Positions 41,770 through 50,834 are shown, counted from the stretch's first letter. The stretch: DNA of 64,000 bases from Candidatus Tepidifontimicrobium thermophilum (GCA_031296405.1 JAVKKH010000004.1:79897-143896), one strand, 5' to 3'. Numbers and translations: made by a program. Notes: generated by a model not told the origin, from the letters alone.

Positions 41770-42042
41770 CTACTCCCGCGGCTCCAGGCACTCCCGGAGG
41801 GCCCGCTCCACCTCGGGTACGATGTCCTCCCAGCGGGCGTCAGGCTGGCGGGTGACGGTGACGAAGTCGTTCAGCAGGAACACCATACGGACCCCGGGGA
41901 TGCGCAGGAGCCGCTGTGCCACGGGGGAACCCGCGGCCTGTTCTAAGGACGTGTACGTCTCGCTCCGCCCCTGCGTCACCCTCCGGTCCAGGGTGAACTT
42001 CAGAGCGTGCACGTTAGGGGTGGGCTGGACCTCGATCCGCAC
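41770..42042 (-). CDS. Nfu N-terminal-domain (scaffold/NIF N) protein
   Basis: A 90-aa stand-alone Nfu_N domain: [20 protein letters not shown] then [16 protein letters not shown] and [20 protein letters not shown]. In Nfu-type iron-sulfur proteins this domain precedes the CxxC NifU-C domain; no cysteine pair is present here, so it cannot hold a cluster alone. I use the GTG at 42042, which has GGAGG at good spacing. It lies between rpoN (17 bp) and gatC (53 bp) in a same-strand run. It may deliver clusters by protein contact; this is inference. Confidence 0.8.
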   Translation of the reverse strand: MRIEVQPTPNVHALKFTLDRRVTQGRSETYTSLEQAAGSPVAQRLLRIPGVRMVFLLNDFVTVTRQPDARWEDIVPEVERALRECLEPRE

Positions 42043-42059
42043 CGCCCCACCTCCATCCC

Positions 42060-43502
42060 TCACGCCAGCCCCCGGAGGGCCGGACGCCCGCCCTCCGCCA
42101 GGTCGCGGCGCAGGCGCCGGACGGAGGAGGGCGGGATCCCCACCTCCTCGCGGTACTTGGCCGCGGTCCGCCGCGCGATGGACATCCCCTCCCGCCGCAA
42201 CCGCTGGGCGATCTCCCGGTCCGTGAGGGGAGCGTCAGGGTCTTCCTCCTGCACCAGCTGCCGGATCCGCTCCTTGACGGGCAGGGAGGCGTCGAAGAAC
42301 ACCTCGCAGGACACCACCCGGCCGTTGGGCAGCAGCACGTACTTCCCGTCCAGGGCACGGCTGACGGTGGACTCGCTGACCCCTACCCGGGCCGCCACCG
42401 TGGCCATGGTGAGGGGCTTCAGGTGGCTGGGCCCGGACTCCAGGAACTCCCGCTGCACCTCCACGATGGCCTCCAGGATCGCCTTCAGGGTCCAGTTGCG
42501 ACGCTTCACCGTCTCGATGAACAGCTTGGCCCGCGTGACGTACTCGTGGATGTGCTGCGCCGCGTTCGGCGCGAACTCCTGAGGGAACCTGCGGGCCCGC
42601 AGGTACAGCTCCCGGTACAGCTCGTTCACCCGCAGGCCCATGGTGGGCGACCCCATGACCTCCACCGCGTAGCCCCGGGGGGTCCGCACGATAACGGCGT
42701 CCGGCCGGGGGACCTCCTGGGGTTTCAGCCGGCCACCGCCCTGGCGCTCCGCCTCGTAGCGGTCCGCGGGGTAGGGGTACAGGTTCCTGCGGATGTACTG
42801 GTGGACCTCCCGGACCTCCTGCGCGGACGTCCCCAGCCGCTGCCCGACCTTCGCGTACTCGCCCCGGGCCAGCCCGCCCAAAAGGCCCTCGGTGATCAGC
42901 CGCTGTGCCAGGAGGTTGTGCGGGCTGGGCTCCAGCGCCCGCAGCTGGAGCAGCAGGCACTCCTCCACGGTGCGGGCGGCCACCCCTACCGGCTCGAACC
43001 CCTGTACCACCGCCAGCACCTCCTCCGCCACCCGCACGGACAGGCGGAAGCGGGAGGCCGCTTCGTGCAGGTCACAGGTGAGGTACCCACGGTGATCCAC
43101 ACACCCCACTAGGTACTCCGCCAGCTGGCGACGCCGACCCCGGAGGTCCTGAGCCGCCAGCTGCAGCAGGAGGAACTCCTGCAACGAGACCTCCGCACCC
43201 ACGTGACTCAAGGGGTCGAAGTCCTCGTCCGGGTTCCCCCGAGGGACGGAGAAGCTGTCCTCCAGCAGGGGCTCCCCGGGTACGTGGCCGCAGCTTCCGC
43301 ACACGCCTGCCGTCACCTCGGCCCCACACCGGGGGCAGAGCACTTCCTCCCGTTCCAGCGCCGGGTTGTTGTGGAGTTCCTCCTCGATGCGGGCCTCCAG
43401 CTGGGGGAGCGGGAGCACCAGCACCGCGCTCACCGCCATGAGCTTCGGCACCATCCGCTGCTGGGGCAGCGGGGCGATGTCCAGGCCGGGACGGATCTCC
43501 AC
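42060..43502 (-). CDS. rpoN: RNA polymerase sigma-54 factor with extra zinc ribbon
   Basis: Sigma-54 directs RNA polymerase to -24/-12 promoters and needs an AAA+ activator. The 480-aa protein has region I (LDIAPLPQQRMVPKLMAVSA; LEARIEEELHNNPALEREE), the core-binding domain, the HTH (ATVAARVGVSESTVSRALDGKY) and the RpoN box ARRTAAKYREE. Between region I and core binding, in place of a plain acidic region II, is CPRCGAEVTAGVCGSCG, a CxxC-x8-CxxC zinc ribbon that I do not expect in this family. The frame is open upstream; I start at the GTG at 43502, after GAGGAG, 5 bp after the activator stop. Confidence 0.92.
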   Translation of the reverse strand: MEIRPGLDIAPLPQQRMVPKLMAVSAVLVLPLPQLEARIEEELHNNPALEREEVLCPRCGAEVTAGVCGSCGHVPGEPLLEDSFSVPRGNPDEDFDPLSHVGAEVSLQEFLLLQLAAQDLRGRRRQLAEYLVGCVDHRGYLTCDLHEAASRFRLSVRVAEEVLAVVQGFEPVGVAARTVEECLLLQLRALEPSPHNLLAQRLITEGLLGGLARGEYAKVGQRLGTSAQEVREVHQYIRRNLYPYPADRYEAERQGGGRLKPQEVPRPDAVIVRTPRGYAVEVMGSPTMGLRVNELYRELYLRARRFPQEFAPNAAQHIHEYVTRAKLFIETVKRRNWTLKAILEAIVEVQREFLESGPSHLKPLTMATVAARVGVSESTVSRALDGKYVLLPNGRVVSCEVFFDASLPVKERIRQLVQEEDPDAPLTDREIAQRLRREGMSIARRTAAKYREEVGIPPSSVRRLRRDLAEGGRPALRGLA

Positions 43503-43507
43503 GCTCC

Positions 43508-44884
43508 TCACCGTCCGCCGGAGCGGCCGGCGGTGGGCAGCTGCACTCCGTGCTGGTCCAGGCGCCGCCGGAGCTGCGCGGGGCTCAGCCCCAGGATCCG
43601 GGCCGCCTCCTCCAGGTTCCACTCCGTGCGCTGCAGCACGTGCACCATGTGCTGGCGCTCCACCTCCGCCAGGGTGGGCAGCCGGTCCTCCGTCCCCTCG
43701 GGCCCCGCTCCGCCCAGCCAGAGGTCCTCCGCCCAGATCTCCGGCGTCCGGCACAGGATGACCGCGCGCTCCACCGCGAACTCCAGCTCCCGCACGTTCC
43801 CGGGCCAGGGGTACCGACGCATCTTCCGCACCGCCTGGGGCGTGAACCCCGTGACGGGCTTCCCGTACTTGGCGCGGTACTTCTCGAGGAAGTGCTGGGC
43901 GAGCAAGGGGATGTCCTCCTGCCGTTCCCGGAGGGGGGGCAGCTCGATGGGTACCACGCTGAGCCGGTAGAACAGGTCCTCCCGGAACCGCCCGTCCCGG
44001 ACCATCTGGCGGAGATCCTTGTTGGTGGCCGCGATGACCCGCACGTCCACGCGGACGGGCTTGTTGCTCCCCACCCGCTCGAACGTCCGCTCCTGGAGGA
44101 CCCGCAGGAGCTTGACCTGCATGGCGGGGCTCATGTCGCCCACCTCGTCGAGGAAGATGGTCCCCCCATCCGCGGCCTCGAACTTCCCGATGCGGCTTCC
44201 CACCGCGCTGGTGAAGGCGCCCTTCTCGTGGCCAAACAGCTCCGTCTCCAGCAGGGTTTCCGGGATGGCGCCGCAGTTGATGGCCACGAAGGGGCCCTCC
44301 GCCCGGCGGCTCTGGTCGTGGATGGACCGCGCCAGGATCTCCTTGCCCGTTCCGGTCTCCCCGTAGATGAGGACGGTGGCGTCCGTGGGCGCCACCGCGG
44401 CGGCCACCCGCATGACCTCCTGCATCTTGGGCGAGCTGCCCACGATGCCCTCGAACTTGAAGCGCGCCCGCAGCTCCTCGTGCAGTTTCCGGTTCTCCTC
44501 CCGGAGCTGCTCGTGCTCCAGGGCCCGGCGGACCTTCAACAGCAGCTCGTCCTTCTTGAAGGGTTTGGAGATGTAGTCGAACGCCCCCTGGCGCATGGCC
44601 TCCACCGCCATCTCCAGGGTGGCGTACCCGGTGACGATCATCACCACCGCTCCCGGGTCCTCCCGGCGGATCTCCCGCAGGACCTCCATCCCGTCCTTCT
44701 CCGGAATCCGGACGTCCAGCAGGACCAAGTCGAACTCGCCGGAGCTCGCGCGGCGCAGGGCGACAGCACCGTCCGCGGCGGTCTCCACCTCGAAGCCCTC
44801 CTGCCGCAGGATCTGGCTGAGGAGGTTCCGGATGTTCTCCTCGTCATCCACGACTAGGACCCTGTGGCGCGCCACCGGCCTCAC
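43508..44884 (-). CDS. NtrC-family sigma-54-dependent response regulator
   Basis: A 458-aa transcription activator. The receiver domain (1-120) has [10 protein letters not shown], phospho-acceptor [13 protein letters not shown] and KPFKKDE. The AAA+ domain has Walker [10 protein letters not shown], Walker B FLDEV and the sigma-54-contact loop reads GAFTSA instead of GAFTGA. A Fis-type HTH ends it ([19 protein letters not shown]). Starts at 44884 or 44875 are both GTG. It lies directly upstream of rpoN, which fits an activator acting with that sigma factor. No histidine kinase gene is next to it, so its signal is unknown. Confidence 0.93.
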   Translation of the reverse strand: MRPVARHRVLVVDDEENIRNLLSQILRQEGFEVETAADGAVALRRASSGEFDLVLLDVRIPEKDGMEVLREIRREDPGAVVMIVTGYATLEMAVEAMRQGAFDYISKPFKKDELLLKVRRALEHEQLREENRKLHEELRARFKFEGIVGSSPKMQEVMRVAAAVAPTDATVLIYGETGTGKEILARSIHDQSRRAEGPFVAINCGAIPETLLETELFGHEKGAFTSAVGSRIGKFEAADGGTIFLDEVGDMSPAMQVKLLRVLQERTFERVGSNKPVRVDVRVIAATNKDLRQMVRDGRFREDLFYRLSVVPIELPPLRERQEDIPLLAQHFLEKYRAKYGKPVTGFTPQAVRKMRRYPWPGNVRELEFAVERAVILCRTPEIWAEDLWLGGAGPEGTEDRLPTLAEVERQHMVHVLQRTEWNLEEAARILGLSPAQLRRRLDQHGVQLPTAGRSGGR

Positions 44885-44982
44885 CGTCTCGGAAGGTTAA
44901 TTTGTCCCCCTTTATATTTCGGCTGCGCCGGACGAACTCCTGTGCGCGGCGGAGCGGTCAGGAGGACCGAACAGGTGTGCGC

Positions 44983-45882
44983 TCAGTGCAGGCGCGCCGC
45001 CTCCCCCACCGCAGGCATCTCGGTGGCCCAGCTGGCCACCCGGGCGAACTGCAGGAGCGCGTGCAGGTAGGTCCGCAGGAGCAGCAGGGCACGCTCGGGG
45101 CTGGCGATGGACTCCGCGGTCATGAGGTTCCAGCGGGTCTCCACCACTGCACCCAGCCACAGGGCGTGTTCCGTGGTGACCAGGCCCAGGTCCGCCAGGG
45201 GCAGGAACACCTGCCACCGCCGCGGGGGTCGCTCCAGCTCGTAGGTGGTGAGCATCGCCTTGGCGATCCCCGTGGCCGCCCCAGCGCCGTTGCTGAACCA
45301 CCCCACCACCTGGTTGACGCGTTCCGGGTCCTTGGCGGTCTCGTCCACCTCCCGTGTGGCCACCTCGATCACCGCCACCGAGGCCAGCAGCCGTCCCAGC
45401 CGCCAGCCGACCCGCAGGGGGTCCAGCATGCGCAGGGGCTGGCCCGGCCGCGGGCGGAACTCCGGGATCCCCTCCCCCAGCCGCCGCGCCTGCTGCAGGA
45501 CCTCCCGGGCTTCCTCCAGCAGCTTGTCCCGCGCGGCCTCGATCCTGGCCTGGCTCTCCCGCAGGAAGCGGGCGTGCGCGTCGCGGTCGTTCTCCACCAG
45601 CAGCTGTCCCCAGCCCAGCATCTCGTACACCACGGGCAGCACGTGCTGGTTCAGCACGGAGGGCAGGAGGATCCCCTGGGCTGGGCCCAGAGGGTTGTCC
45701 TCCCCGAGCCGCTCCAGGAACGCACTCACCTCATCCTCCGGCGTCTCCGGGGGGAACACGAGGCCCAGCTCGATGTCCGTGTCGGGGTAGGTAGCCCCCG
45801 GAGGGTACCGGCCGTACAGGTACACCGCACACACCTCGCGGGTCCGGGAGAAGTACGCCCGCAGTTCCTCGAACGCCCCCAT
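44983..45882 (-). CDS. Nucleotidyltransferase-like protein with helical HEPN-like C-terminus
   Basis: A 299-aa protein. Residues about 15-130 look like a minimal nucleotidyltransferase: VYLYGRYPPGATYPDTDIEL keeps the DxD pair, but the usual GS is GR, and no third acidic residue is obvious. Residues about 165-285 are helical and end in ALWLGAVVETRWNLMTAE, which resembles the HEPN RxxxxH region of DUF86/HepT with the His replaced. If right, this is a single-chain, degenerate version of a MNT-HEPN pair. It is divergent from a lysR gene, with a LysR-type dyad between them. Confidence 0.55.
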   Translation of the reverse strand: MGAFEELRAYFSRTREVCAVYLYGRYPPGATYPDTDIELGLVFPPETPEDEVSAFLERLGEDNPLGPAQGILLPSVLNQHVLPVVYEMLGWGQLLVENDRDAHARFLRESQARIEAARDKLLEEAREVLQQARRLGEGIPEFRPRPGQPLRMLDPLRVGWRLGRLLASVAVIEVATREVDETAKDPERVNQVVGWFSNGAGAATGIAKAMLTTYELERPPRRWQVFLPLADLGLVTTEHALWLGAVVETRWNLMTAESIASPERALLLLRTYLHALLQFARVASWATEMPAVGEAARLH

Positions 45883-45934
45883 CTCGCCCCTATGCTACTG
45901 CCCGACCCTCCGGGCCGGAAGCCACAGGCCTTCC

Positions 45935-45949
45935 ATAGAGGAGATCTAT
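45935..45949. promoter_or_regulatory. LysR-type operator dyad
   Basis: ATAGAGGAGATCTAT is an ATAGA-N5-TCTAT inverted repeat of the T-N11-A class bound by LysR-type regulators. It lies 26 bp before the lysR start and 52 bp from the divergent nucleotidyltransferase start, the normal place for autoregulation and divergent control. Predicted only. Confidence 0.6.
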
Positions 45950-45975
45950 GACTGAGCTGCGAACTGGTCTTTCCC

Positions 45976-46908
45976 GTGGAGCTGCAGAACCTCGAGGCGT
46001 TCCTGCAGGTGGCGCGGGAGCGGAGCTTCACCCGCGCGGCGGCTGCCCTGTTCCTCACCCAGCCCTCGGTGACCGCCCGTATCCAGGCCCTCGAGCAGGA
46101 GATCGGGCGGCCGTTGTTCGAGCGCCGCGGGAGGACGGTGCGGCTCACCGAAGCGGGCGAGGCGTTCCTGCCCTACGCGCAGCGGGCCCTGCAGCTGATC
46201 CAGGAGGGAGCGTCCGCGGCCCGGGAGACGGAGGGCCGGGGCACGGTGCTGGTGGGCGCCACGGTGTCCGCGGCCACCGCCATCCTCCCGGACCTCCTCG
46301 AGGCGTTCCGCCGCGAGCGGCCCGGCGCCCGGGTGGTGGTGCGTTACGGGCACTCCAACGAGGTGGTGGAGATGCTCCGGGACGGCCTGGCGGACGTGGG
46401 GTTCGTCGTCCGCCCCCTGCACGAGCCCCTCATTGCCGTGGAGCCCTTGGTGGCGGACGACATCGTCCTCCTCACGCCTCCACGGCACCCCCTCAGCCGC
46501 CGGCGCCGCATCACGCCCCGGGACCTCGTGGGGCAGACCCTCATCTCCATGCAGTGGGGCGAGGGTTTCGAGGAGTTCGAACGGTGGATGCAGGAGGAGC
46601 TGGGCCTGCGGTCCGCCATCGAGGTGGACGGCATCCCGCTGGGGGTCATCCTCATCGCCCGCGGGATGGGGGTGGGGTTTGCGCCGCACCGCTCCGTGGC
46701 CGCGTATGTGCGGGCGGGGATGGTCCGGGTTCGGGTGGTGCGCGACCTGCCCACGGCGCAGCGGGAGGTGTTCCTGGCCCTGCGCCGCGTGGGGCGGCTG
46801 CCCGCCACGGTGCAGGCGTTCGTGGAGTTGGTTCGGCGCCAGTTCCGCCGGGAGGCGGCCTCGGCGGGCAGCCCCAAGCCGGATGCGCGGACGCGACCGG
46901 CGGGTTAG
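45976..46908 (+). CDS. LysR-family transcriptional regulator
   Basis: A 310-aa regulator with the N-terminal winged HTH (MELQNLEAFLQVARERSFTR; FLTQPSVTARIQALEQEIG) and a LysR substrate-binding domain (GTVLVGATVSAATAILPDLL; VEPLVADDIVLLTPPRHPL). The start is the GTG at 45976. It faces arginase convergently and the nucleotidyltransferase-like gene divergently across the dyad. The ligand cannot be deduced. Confidence 0.9.
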   Translation: MELQNLEAFLQVARERSFTRAAAALFLTQPSVTARIQALEQEIGRPLFERRGRTVRLTEAGEAFLPYAQRALQLIQEGASAARETEGRGTVLVGATVSAATAILPDLLEAFRRERPGARVVVRYGHSNEVVEMLRDGLADVGFVVRPLHEPLIAVEPLVADDIVLLTPPRHPLSRRRRITPRDLVGQTLISMQWGEGFEEFERWMQEELGLRSAIEVDGIPLGVILIARGMGVGFAPHRSVAAYVRAGMVRVRVVRDLPTAQREVFLALRRVGRLPATVQAFVELVRRQFRREAASAGSPKPDARTRPAG

Positions 46909-46944
46909 GATCGTGTCCACCTGGACCGGGCCGCCGTGCAGAAG

Positions 46945-46961
46945 CCGCGCCCGCGGCGCGG
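46945..46961. terminator. GC hairpin between convergent lysR and arginase genes
   Basis: CCGCGCC-CGC-GGCGCGG is a perfect 7-bp stem with a 3-nt loop midway between the two convergent stops. It could act as a bidirectional terminator; no T-run follows on either strand. Confidence 0.4.
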
Positions 46962-46968
46962 GAGCGGT

Positions 46969-47868
46969 TCAGAGGATGCGCTTCCCCAAGGCGGAGGCCA
47001 CCAGCTCCGTGGCCAGGCGCGCGGTGCGGTTCTGGGCGTCCAGGATGGGGTTAATTTCCACCACGTCCATGCACAGCAACGTGCCCCAGTCCGCCACCAA
47101 CTCCATGGCCAGGTGCACCTCCCGATAGGAGAGGCCGCCCGCACACGGGGTCGCCACGCCAGGTGCGTGCGCGGGATCCACCACGTCCATGTCCAGACTG
47201 ACGTACAGCGACCGCTTGCCACCGTCGGTGACGACGTCCAGGGCGCGGTGGACCACCTCCCCCACACCGTACCGGTCCACGTCCTTCATGGTGAACACCC
47301 GCACCCCACTGGATCGCAACAGCTCCCGCTCGCCCGGGTCCAGCTGCCGGGTCCCCACCAGGGCGCAGTACTGCGGGACCAGTTTCGGGCCGAACCCGCC
47401 CACCCGCACCAGGGACGGGAGGCCGAGTCCCAGCAAACACGCCAGCACCATCCCGTGCACGTTCCCGGAGGGTGAGGTGTCGGGCGTGTTGAAGTCGCCG
47501 TGGGCGTCCAGCCACAACAACCCTGTCTCCGGGCGGTCGCGAACCACCGCGGCGACACTCCCCAGGCTGAGGCTGTGGTCTCCCCCCAGGACCACAGGCA
47601 AGGCACCCTGGCGCAGGGCCGCCGTCACCGCCCGGTCCACCTCCTCGCACACCCGGACGATGGCGTCCGCGTAGCGCGCCCGCGGGTCGCCCTCCTCCAG
47701 CCGCTCCACCACCGGGAAGCTCACGTTCCCCAGGTCGGTGACCCGGTAGCCCAGGCTCTCCAGCTCCGCCTGCAACTGCGCGTAGCGCACCGCGCTGGGG
47801 CCCATGTCGGTGCCGCGGCGCCCCGACCCGAGATCCAGGGGAACCCCCACCAGGGCGACATCCCTCAT
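46969..47868 (-). CDS. rocF: Arginase
   Basis: Hydrolyses arginine to ornithine and urea with a binuclear manganese site. The 299-aa protein shows VGVPLDLGSGRRGTDMGPSA, LGGDHSLSLGS, WLDAHGDFNTP and SLDMDVVDPAHAPGVATP, all metal-ligand motifs of true arginases rather than agmatinases. The ATG at 47868 overlaps the TRAP permease stop (ATGA), so uptake and arginine breakdown are probably coupled. Confidence 0.92.
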   Translation of the reverse strand: MRDVALVGVPLDLGSGRRGTDMGPSAVRYAQLQAELESLGYRVTDLGNVSFPVVERLEEGDPRARYADAIVRVCEEVDRAVTAALRQGALPVVLGGDHSLSLGSVAAVVRDRPETGLLWLDAHGDFNTPDTSPSGNVHGMVLACLLGLGLPSLVRVGGFGPKLVPQYCALVGTRQLDPGERELLRSSGVRVFTMKDVDRYGVGEVVHRALDVVTDGGKRSLYVSLDMDVVDPAHAPGVATPCAGGLSYREVHLAMELVADWGTLLCMDVVEINPILDAQNRTARLATELVASALGKRIL

Positions 47869-49889
47869 GGCCCGTCCTGCTTTGCCGCCGCGGGCAGACC
47901 TCCGCCTGGCTCGCGCACTCCCGGCGCCCGCCGGAACCACTGGGCTACCGCCACCAGACCTGCGGCCGCAAGCCCCGCCAGGTCCAGCCACGGGTTGTGC
48001 AGGACCATCCCCACCGCAGCACCCGCCAGTAGCACCCGCTCCACGGGGTGGGCGGGCCCGAAGAAATACCCGGCCACGGCCGCGGACAGGAACACGATCC
48101 CCGCCACCGCGGAGGCCACCGCCAACACGCGGTCGGGCCAGGACCCGCTGAGCAGCAGCAGCTCCGGAGAGTACACGAACGCGAAGGGGACCAGGATGGC
48201 CGCCAGGGCGTGCCGCGTGGCCTCCAGGCTCACCGGGAACGGCGGGGTTCGGGCGATCCCCGCAGCCGCGTACGCGGCCAGGGCGTCCGGAGGGGTCAGG
48301 TCCGCGATGACCCCGTAGTAGAAGATGAACAGGTGTCCCGCGATCTGAGAAACCGTGACGCCCGGCGCGATCTCCGGTCCCTTCGCGGGAAGGAGCGCCT
48401 CGATGGCAGGCACCGCCAGGGCCGCCAGGATGATGTAGGTGGCGGTGGTGGGGATCCCGGAGCCGATGATGGTGCAGGCCACCATGACCAGCACCAGGGT
48501 CAGGAACAGGTTGTGCTGGCCCAGGGCCGTGGTCACCGTGACCAGGGCGTTTCCGATCCCCGTGAGGGTGACGACCCCGATGATGACCCCCACCACCGCG
48601 CAGGCCAGGGCCACCGTCAGGGCGTTCCGCGCCCCGTACTCCAGCATCCCCCACAGGTCCCGCGGGTAGTCCCGCAGGCGGCCTTCCCGCACGCACGTGA
48701 TCAAGTGGACGCCCGCAGCCAGCGCGATGGCCATGAACGCCGCTCGCGCGGGGGAAAACCCCCGCACCAGGTACAGGACCATGACCAGCAGGGGGACCAC
48801 CAGGTACCACTTGCGCACGACCGCGCGCCGCAGGTCGGGGAGTTCTTCCCGCCGCAGGCCGCGCAGGTCCAGTCGCTTGGCCTCGAAGTGGATCACGAAG
48901 AACAGGGAGACGAAGTACAACAGGGCCGGCACCACCGCCGCCTGCACCACGGTGAGGTAAGGTACCCCCAGGAACTCCGCCATCACGAAGGCGGCAGCGC
49001 CCATCACGGGCGGCATGATCTGGCCGCCCACGGAGGTGGCCGCCTCTGCGGCCGCCGCAAAGCGCGGGTGGTAGCCCAACCGCTTCATCAGGGGGATGTT
49101 GAAGACCCCGTCCGCCACCACGTTCGCCACCGAAGAGCCGGAGACGGTGCCCAGCAGGGCGCTGCTGAACACGGACACCTTGGCGGGTCCCCCGTGCATC
49201 CACCCCGCCAGGGCCATGGCCACCTCCACGAACAACTGGCCCAACCCGGTCCGCTCGAGAAAGGCACCCAGCAGCACGAACAGGAAGACGTAGGTGGCCG
49301 AAACACCGAGCGGGATCCCGAACACGCCCTCCGTGGTGTACCACATGTGCTCGATGACCCGCTCTACGGGGAACCGGCGCACCGCGAACAGGCCGGGCAC
49401 GTACTCCCCCAGGAAGGGGTAGGCCAGCAGGGCCGCGGCGATGAAGGGCAGCACCCCCATCACCCGCCGGCCCGCCTCCAGCACCAGGAGGATCCCCGCC
49501 GCGCCCACCACGAGGTCCGTACGGGCCAGTTGGCCGGCCTGCAGCATCAGGCGGTCGTGGTGCCAAAGGAGGTAGCCCACGCACGCCACGCCCGCCAGGG
49601 CGAACGCCACGTCCGGCCACCCGAAAAAGGTCTGCCCCGCGTGCTTCCTCCGGACGGGGTACAGGAGGAACACCAGGGTGAACACGAAGCCCAGGTGCAC
49701 GGCCCGCTGTTTGAGGGCCAGAAGGGTCCCGAAGCCCGCGGTGTACAGGTGGAACCCCGACATGGCCACCGCCACCGCGGCGGCAGCGACGGCGAAGGGC
49801 CCCGCCAGCCTCCGGTACCCGAACTCGGGGTCCGCACTGGCCAGCAGCTGCTCGATCTCCTGCGTTTGCCCGACCTCTGCCCGCGTCAC
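47865..49889 (-). CDS. TRAP transporter fused permease (DctQM, TAXI type)
   Basis: A 674-aa inner-membrane protein fusing the small (4-helix) and large (12-helix) TRAP subunits, as in TAXI-family transporters. Signatures include GQLFVEVAMALAGWMHGGPA, VFSSALLGTVSGSSVANVV, TSVGGQIMPPVMGAAAFVM and GSGIPTTATYIILAALAVP. It uses an ion gradient and a periplasmic TAXI binding protein, which is not in this window. The frame is open upstream of the GTG at 49889, but that start has GGAGG at ideal spacing. Coupled to arginase downstream. Confidence 0.92.
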   Translation of the reverse strand: MTRAEVGQTQEIEQLLASADPEFGYRRLAGPFAVAAAAVAVAMSGFHLYTAGFGTLLALKQRAVHLGFVFTLVFLLYPVRRKHAGQTFFGWPDVAFALAGVACVGYLLWHHDRLMLQAGQLARTDLVVGAAGILLVLEAGRRVMGVLPFIAAALLAYPFLGEYVPGLFAVRRFPVERVIEHMWYTTEGVFGIPLGVSATYVFLFVLLGAFLERTGLGQLFVEVAMALAGWMHGGPAKVSVFSSALLGTVSGSSVANVVADGVFNIPLMKRLGYHPRFAAAAEAATSVGGQIMPPVMGAAAFVMAEFLGVPYLTVVQAAVVPALLYFVSLFFVIHFEAKRLDLRGLRREELPDLRRAVVRKWYLVVPLLVMVLYLVRGFSPARAAFMAIALAAGVHLITCVREGRLRDYPRDLWGMLEYGARNALTVALACAVVGVIIGVVTLTGIGNALVTVTTALGQHNLFLTLVLVMVACTIIGSGIPTTATYIILAALAVPAIEALLPAKGPEIAPGVTVSQIAGHLFIFYYGVIADLTPPDALAAYAAAGIARTPPFPVSLEATRHALAAILVPFAFVYSPELLLLSGSWPDRVLAVASAVAGIVFLSAAVAGYFFGPAHPVERVLLAGAAVGMVLHNPWLDLAGLAAAGLVAVAQWFRRAPGVREPGGGLPAAAKQDGP

Positions 49890-50015
49890 CTCGCGCCCTC
49901 CGTCCGCCAGGGTTTTCGTGGCCTCCCCCGGAGATCCTCCGCCGCCGGTCAAGGAGGCCCCCGGTGCGCCCGATACGTATATTTGGAGGTGGAGGCCTTT
50001 GAGGGGGAGTGTTAC

Positions 50016-50828
50016 ATGACCCAGACCTACGGGGAACAGGACCTGCGCTTCATCGCGACCACGCTGGCGGAGAAGTCCGACCAGGTCCCGGTCCTGCTGT
50101 CGCAGTTGCGGCGGCCGGAGTTCCTGGAGGTGGCCCTGGAGGACGCCCGGCTGGTGGAGCGGATCCGGACCGACCCGGACATCACCCTCAAGATCTCCCC
50201 CCGCCTGCTGTTTGCCATCCTCCTCCGCCAGGTGGCGCGGGACGTCCGGCACGCCCGCTACACCCTGGAACGGGTGGGCCTGCGGGAGTCCGTGCCCATC
50301 TTCGACACCCCCCGGGTGAACCAGCTCCTGGACGACGAGGAGGTCCTGGATTACCTGGCCGCCATGCTGGCCTCCTTCGTCCGGACGGAGACCTACGTGG
50401 TGCACGTGTGGCACCGGGGCAGGCTGCAGCGGCTGCGGTTTTCCGACCTGAACATGGACGACATGGTGCGCCTCGCGCAGCTGGTGGAGGAGCCGTATCG
50501 CTTCCCGTTGCTGCGGCGGATTGCGGACATCGCCCTGTTCCTCACGGGGGTGTTCCCGGGCTACGTCCTGTCCCGCGGCGGCTACGCGCGCACGGTGCGG
50601 CCCGGGCGGGCTCTAGGAGGGGAGTGGCGCAGCCTGGAGGAGTACGAGCAGCAGGGGGCGACCTTCTACCGGCTGGCCGCGGAGCACCGGGACGCCGCGG
50701 AGTCCGGACTCCGGAGGGTGCTGGAGCGGCTGTCGGAGGACTTCCCCGCCGCGCGCAAGCCTCTCTCCCTGCTGGCGGACCGCTACCTGCGCTGGCAGCA
50801 CCTGCGCCTGTTCTGGCACCTGCAGTAG
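50016..50828 (+). CDS. Conserved-looking protein of unknown function, 270 aa
   Basis: I do not recognise the family. The 270-aa soluble, mostly helical protein begins MTQTYGEQDLRFIATTLAEK, has LKISPRLLFAILLRQVARDV and RVNQLLDDEEVLDYLAAML. It has a mid-segment LRRIADIALFLTGVFPGYVL that is hydrophobic but not a clear membrane helix, and ends RYLRWQHLRLFWHLQ. GGGGGAG precedes the ATG. The reading frame runs far upstream, but that is opposite the TRAP gene and rejected. It lies 6 bp before a phosphoesterase gene, so the two are probably co-translated. Confidence 0.7.
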   Translation: MTQTYGEQDLRFIATTLAEKSDQVPVLLSQLRRPEFLEVALEDARLVERIRTDPDITLKISPRLLFAILLRQVARDVRHARYTLERVGLRESVPIFDTPRVNQLLDDEEVLDYLAAMLASFVRTETYVVHVWHRGRLQRLRFSDLNMDDMVRLAQLVEEPYRFPLLRRIADIALFLTGVFPGYVLSRGGYARTVRPGRALGGEWRSLEEYEQQGATFYRLAAEHRDAAESGLRRVLERLSEDFPAARKPLSLLADRYLRWQHLRLFWHLQ

Positions 50829-50834
50829 GGCGGG

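Noticed and set aside
44885..44982. Sigma-54 (-24/-12) promoter upstream of the NtrC-type gene
   Set aside because: Only an AT-rich TATAAA-like box is present; no GG-N10-GC arrangement was found in the gap.
48048..50015. N-terminal extension of the 270-aa gene to 926 codons
   Set aside because: The extra part lies opposite the TRAP permease gene; a strong ribosome-binding site marks the ATG at 50016.
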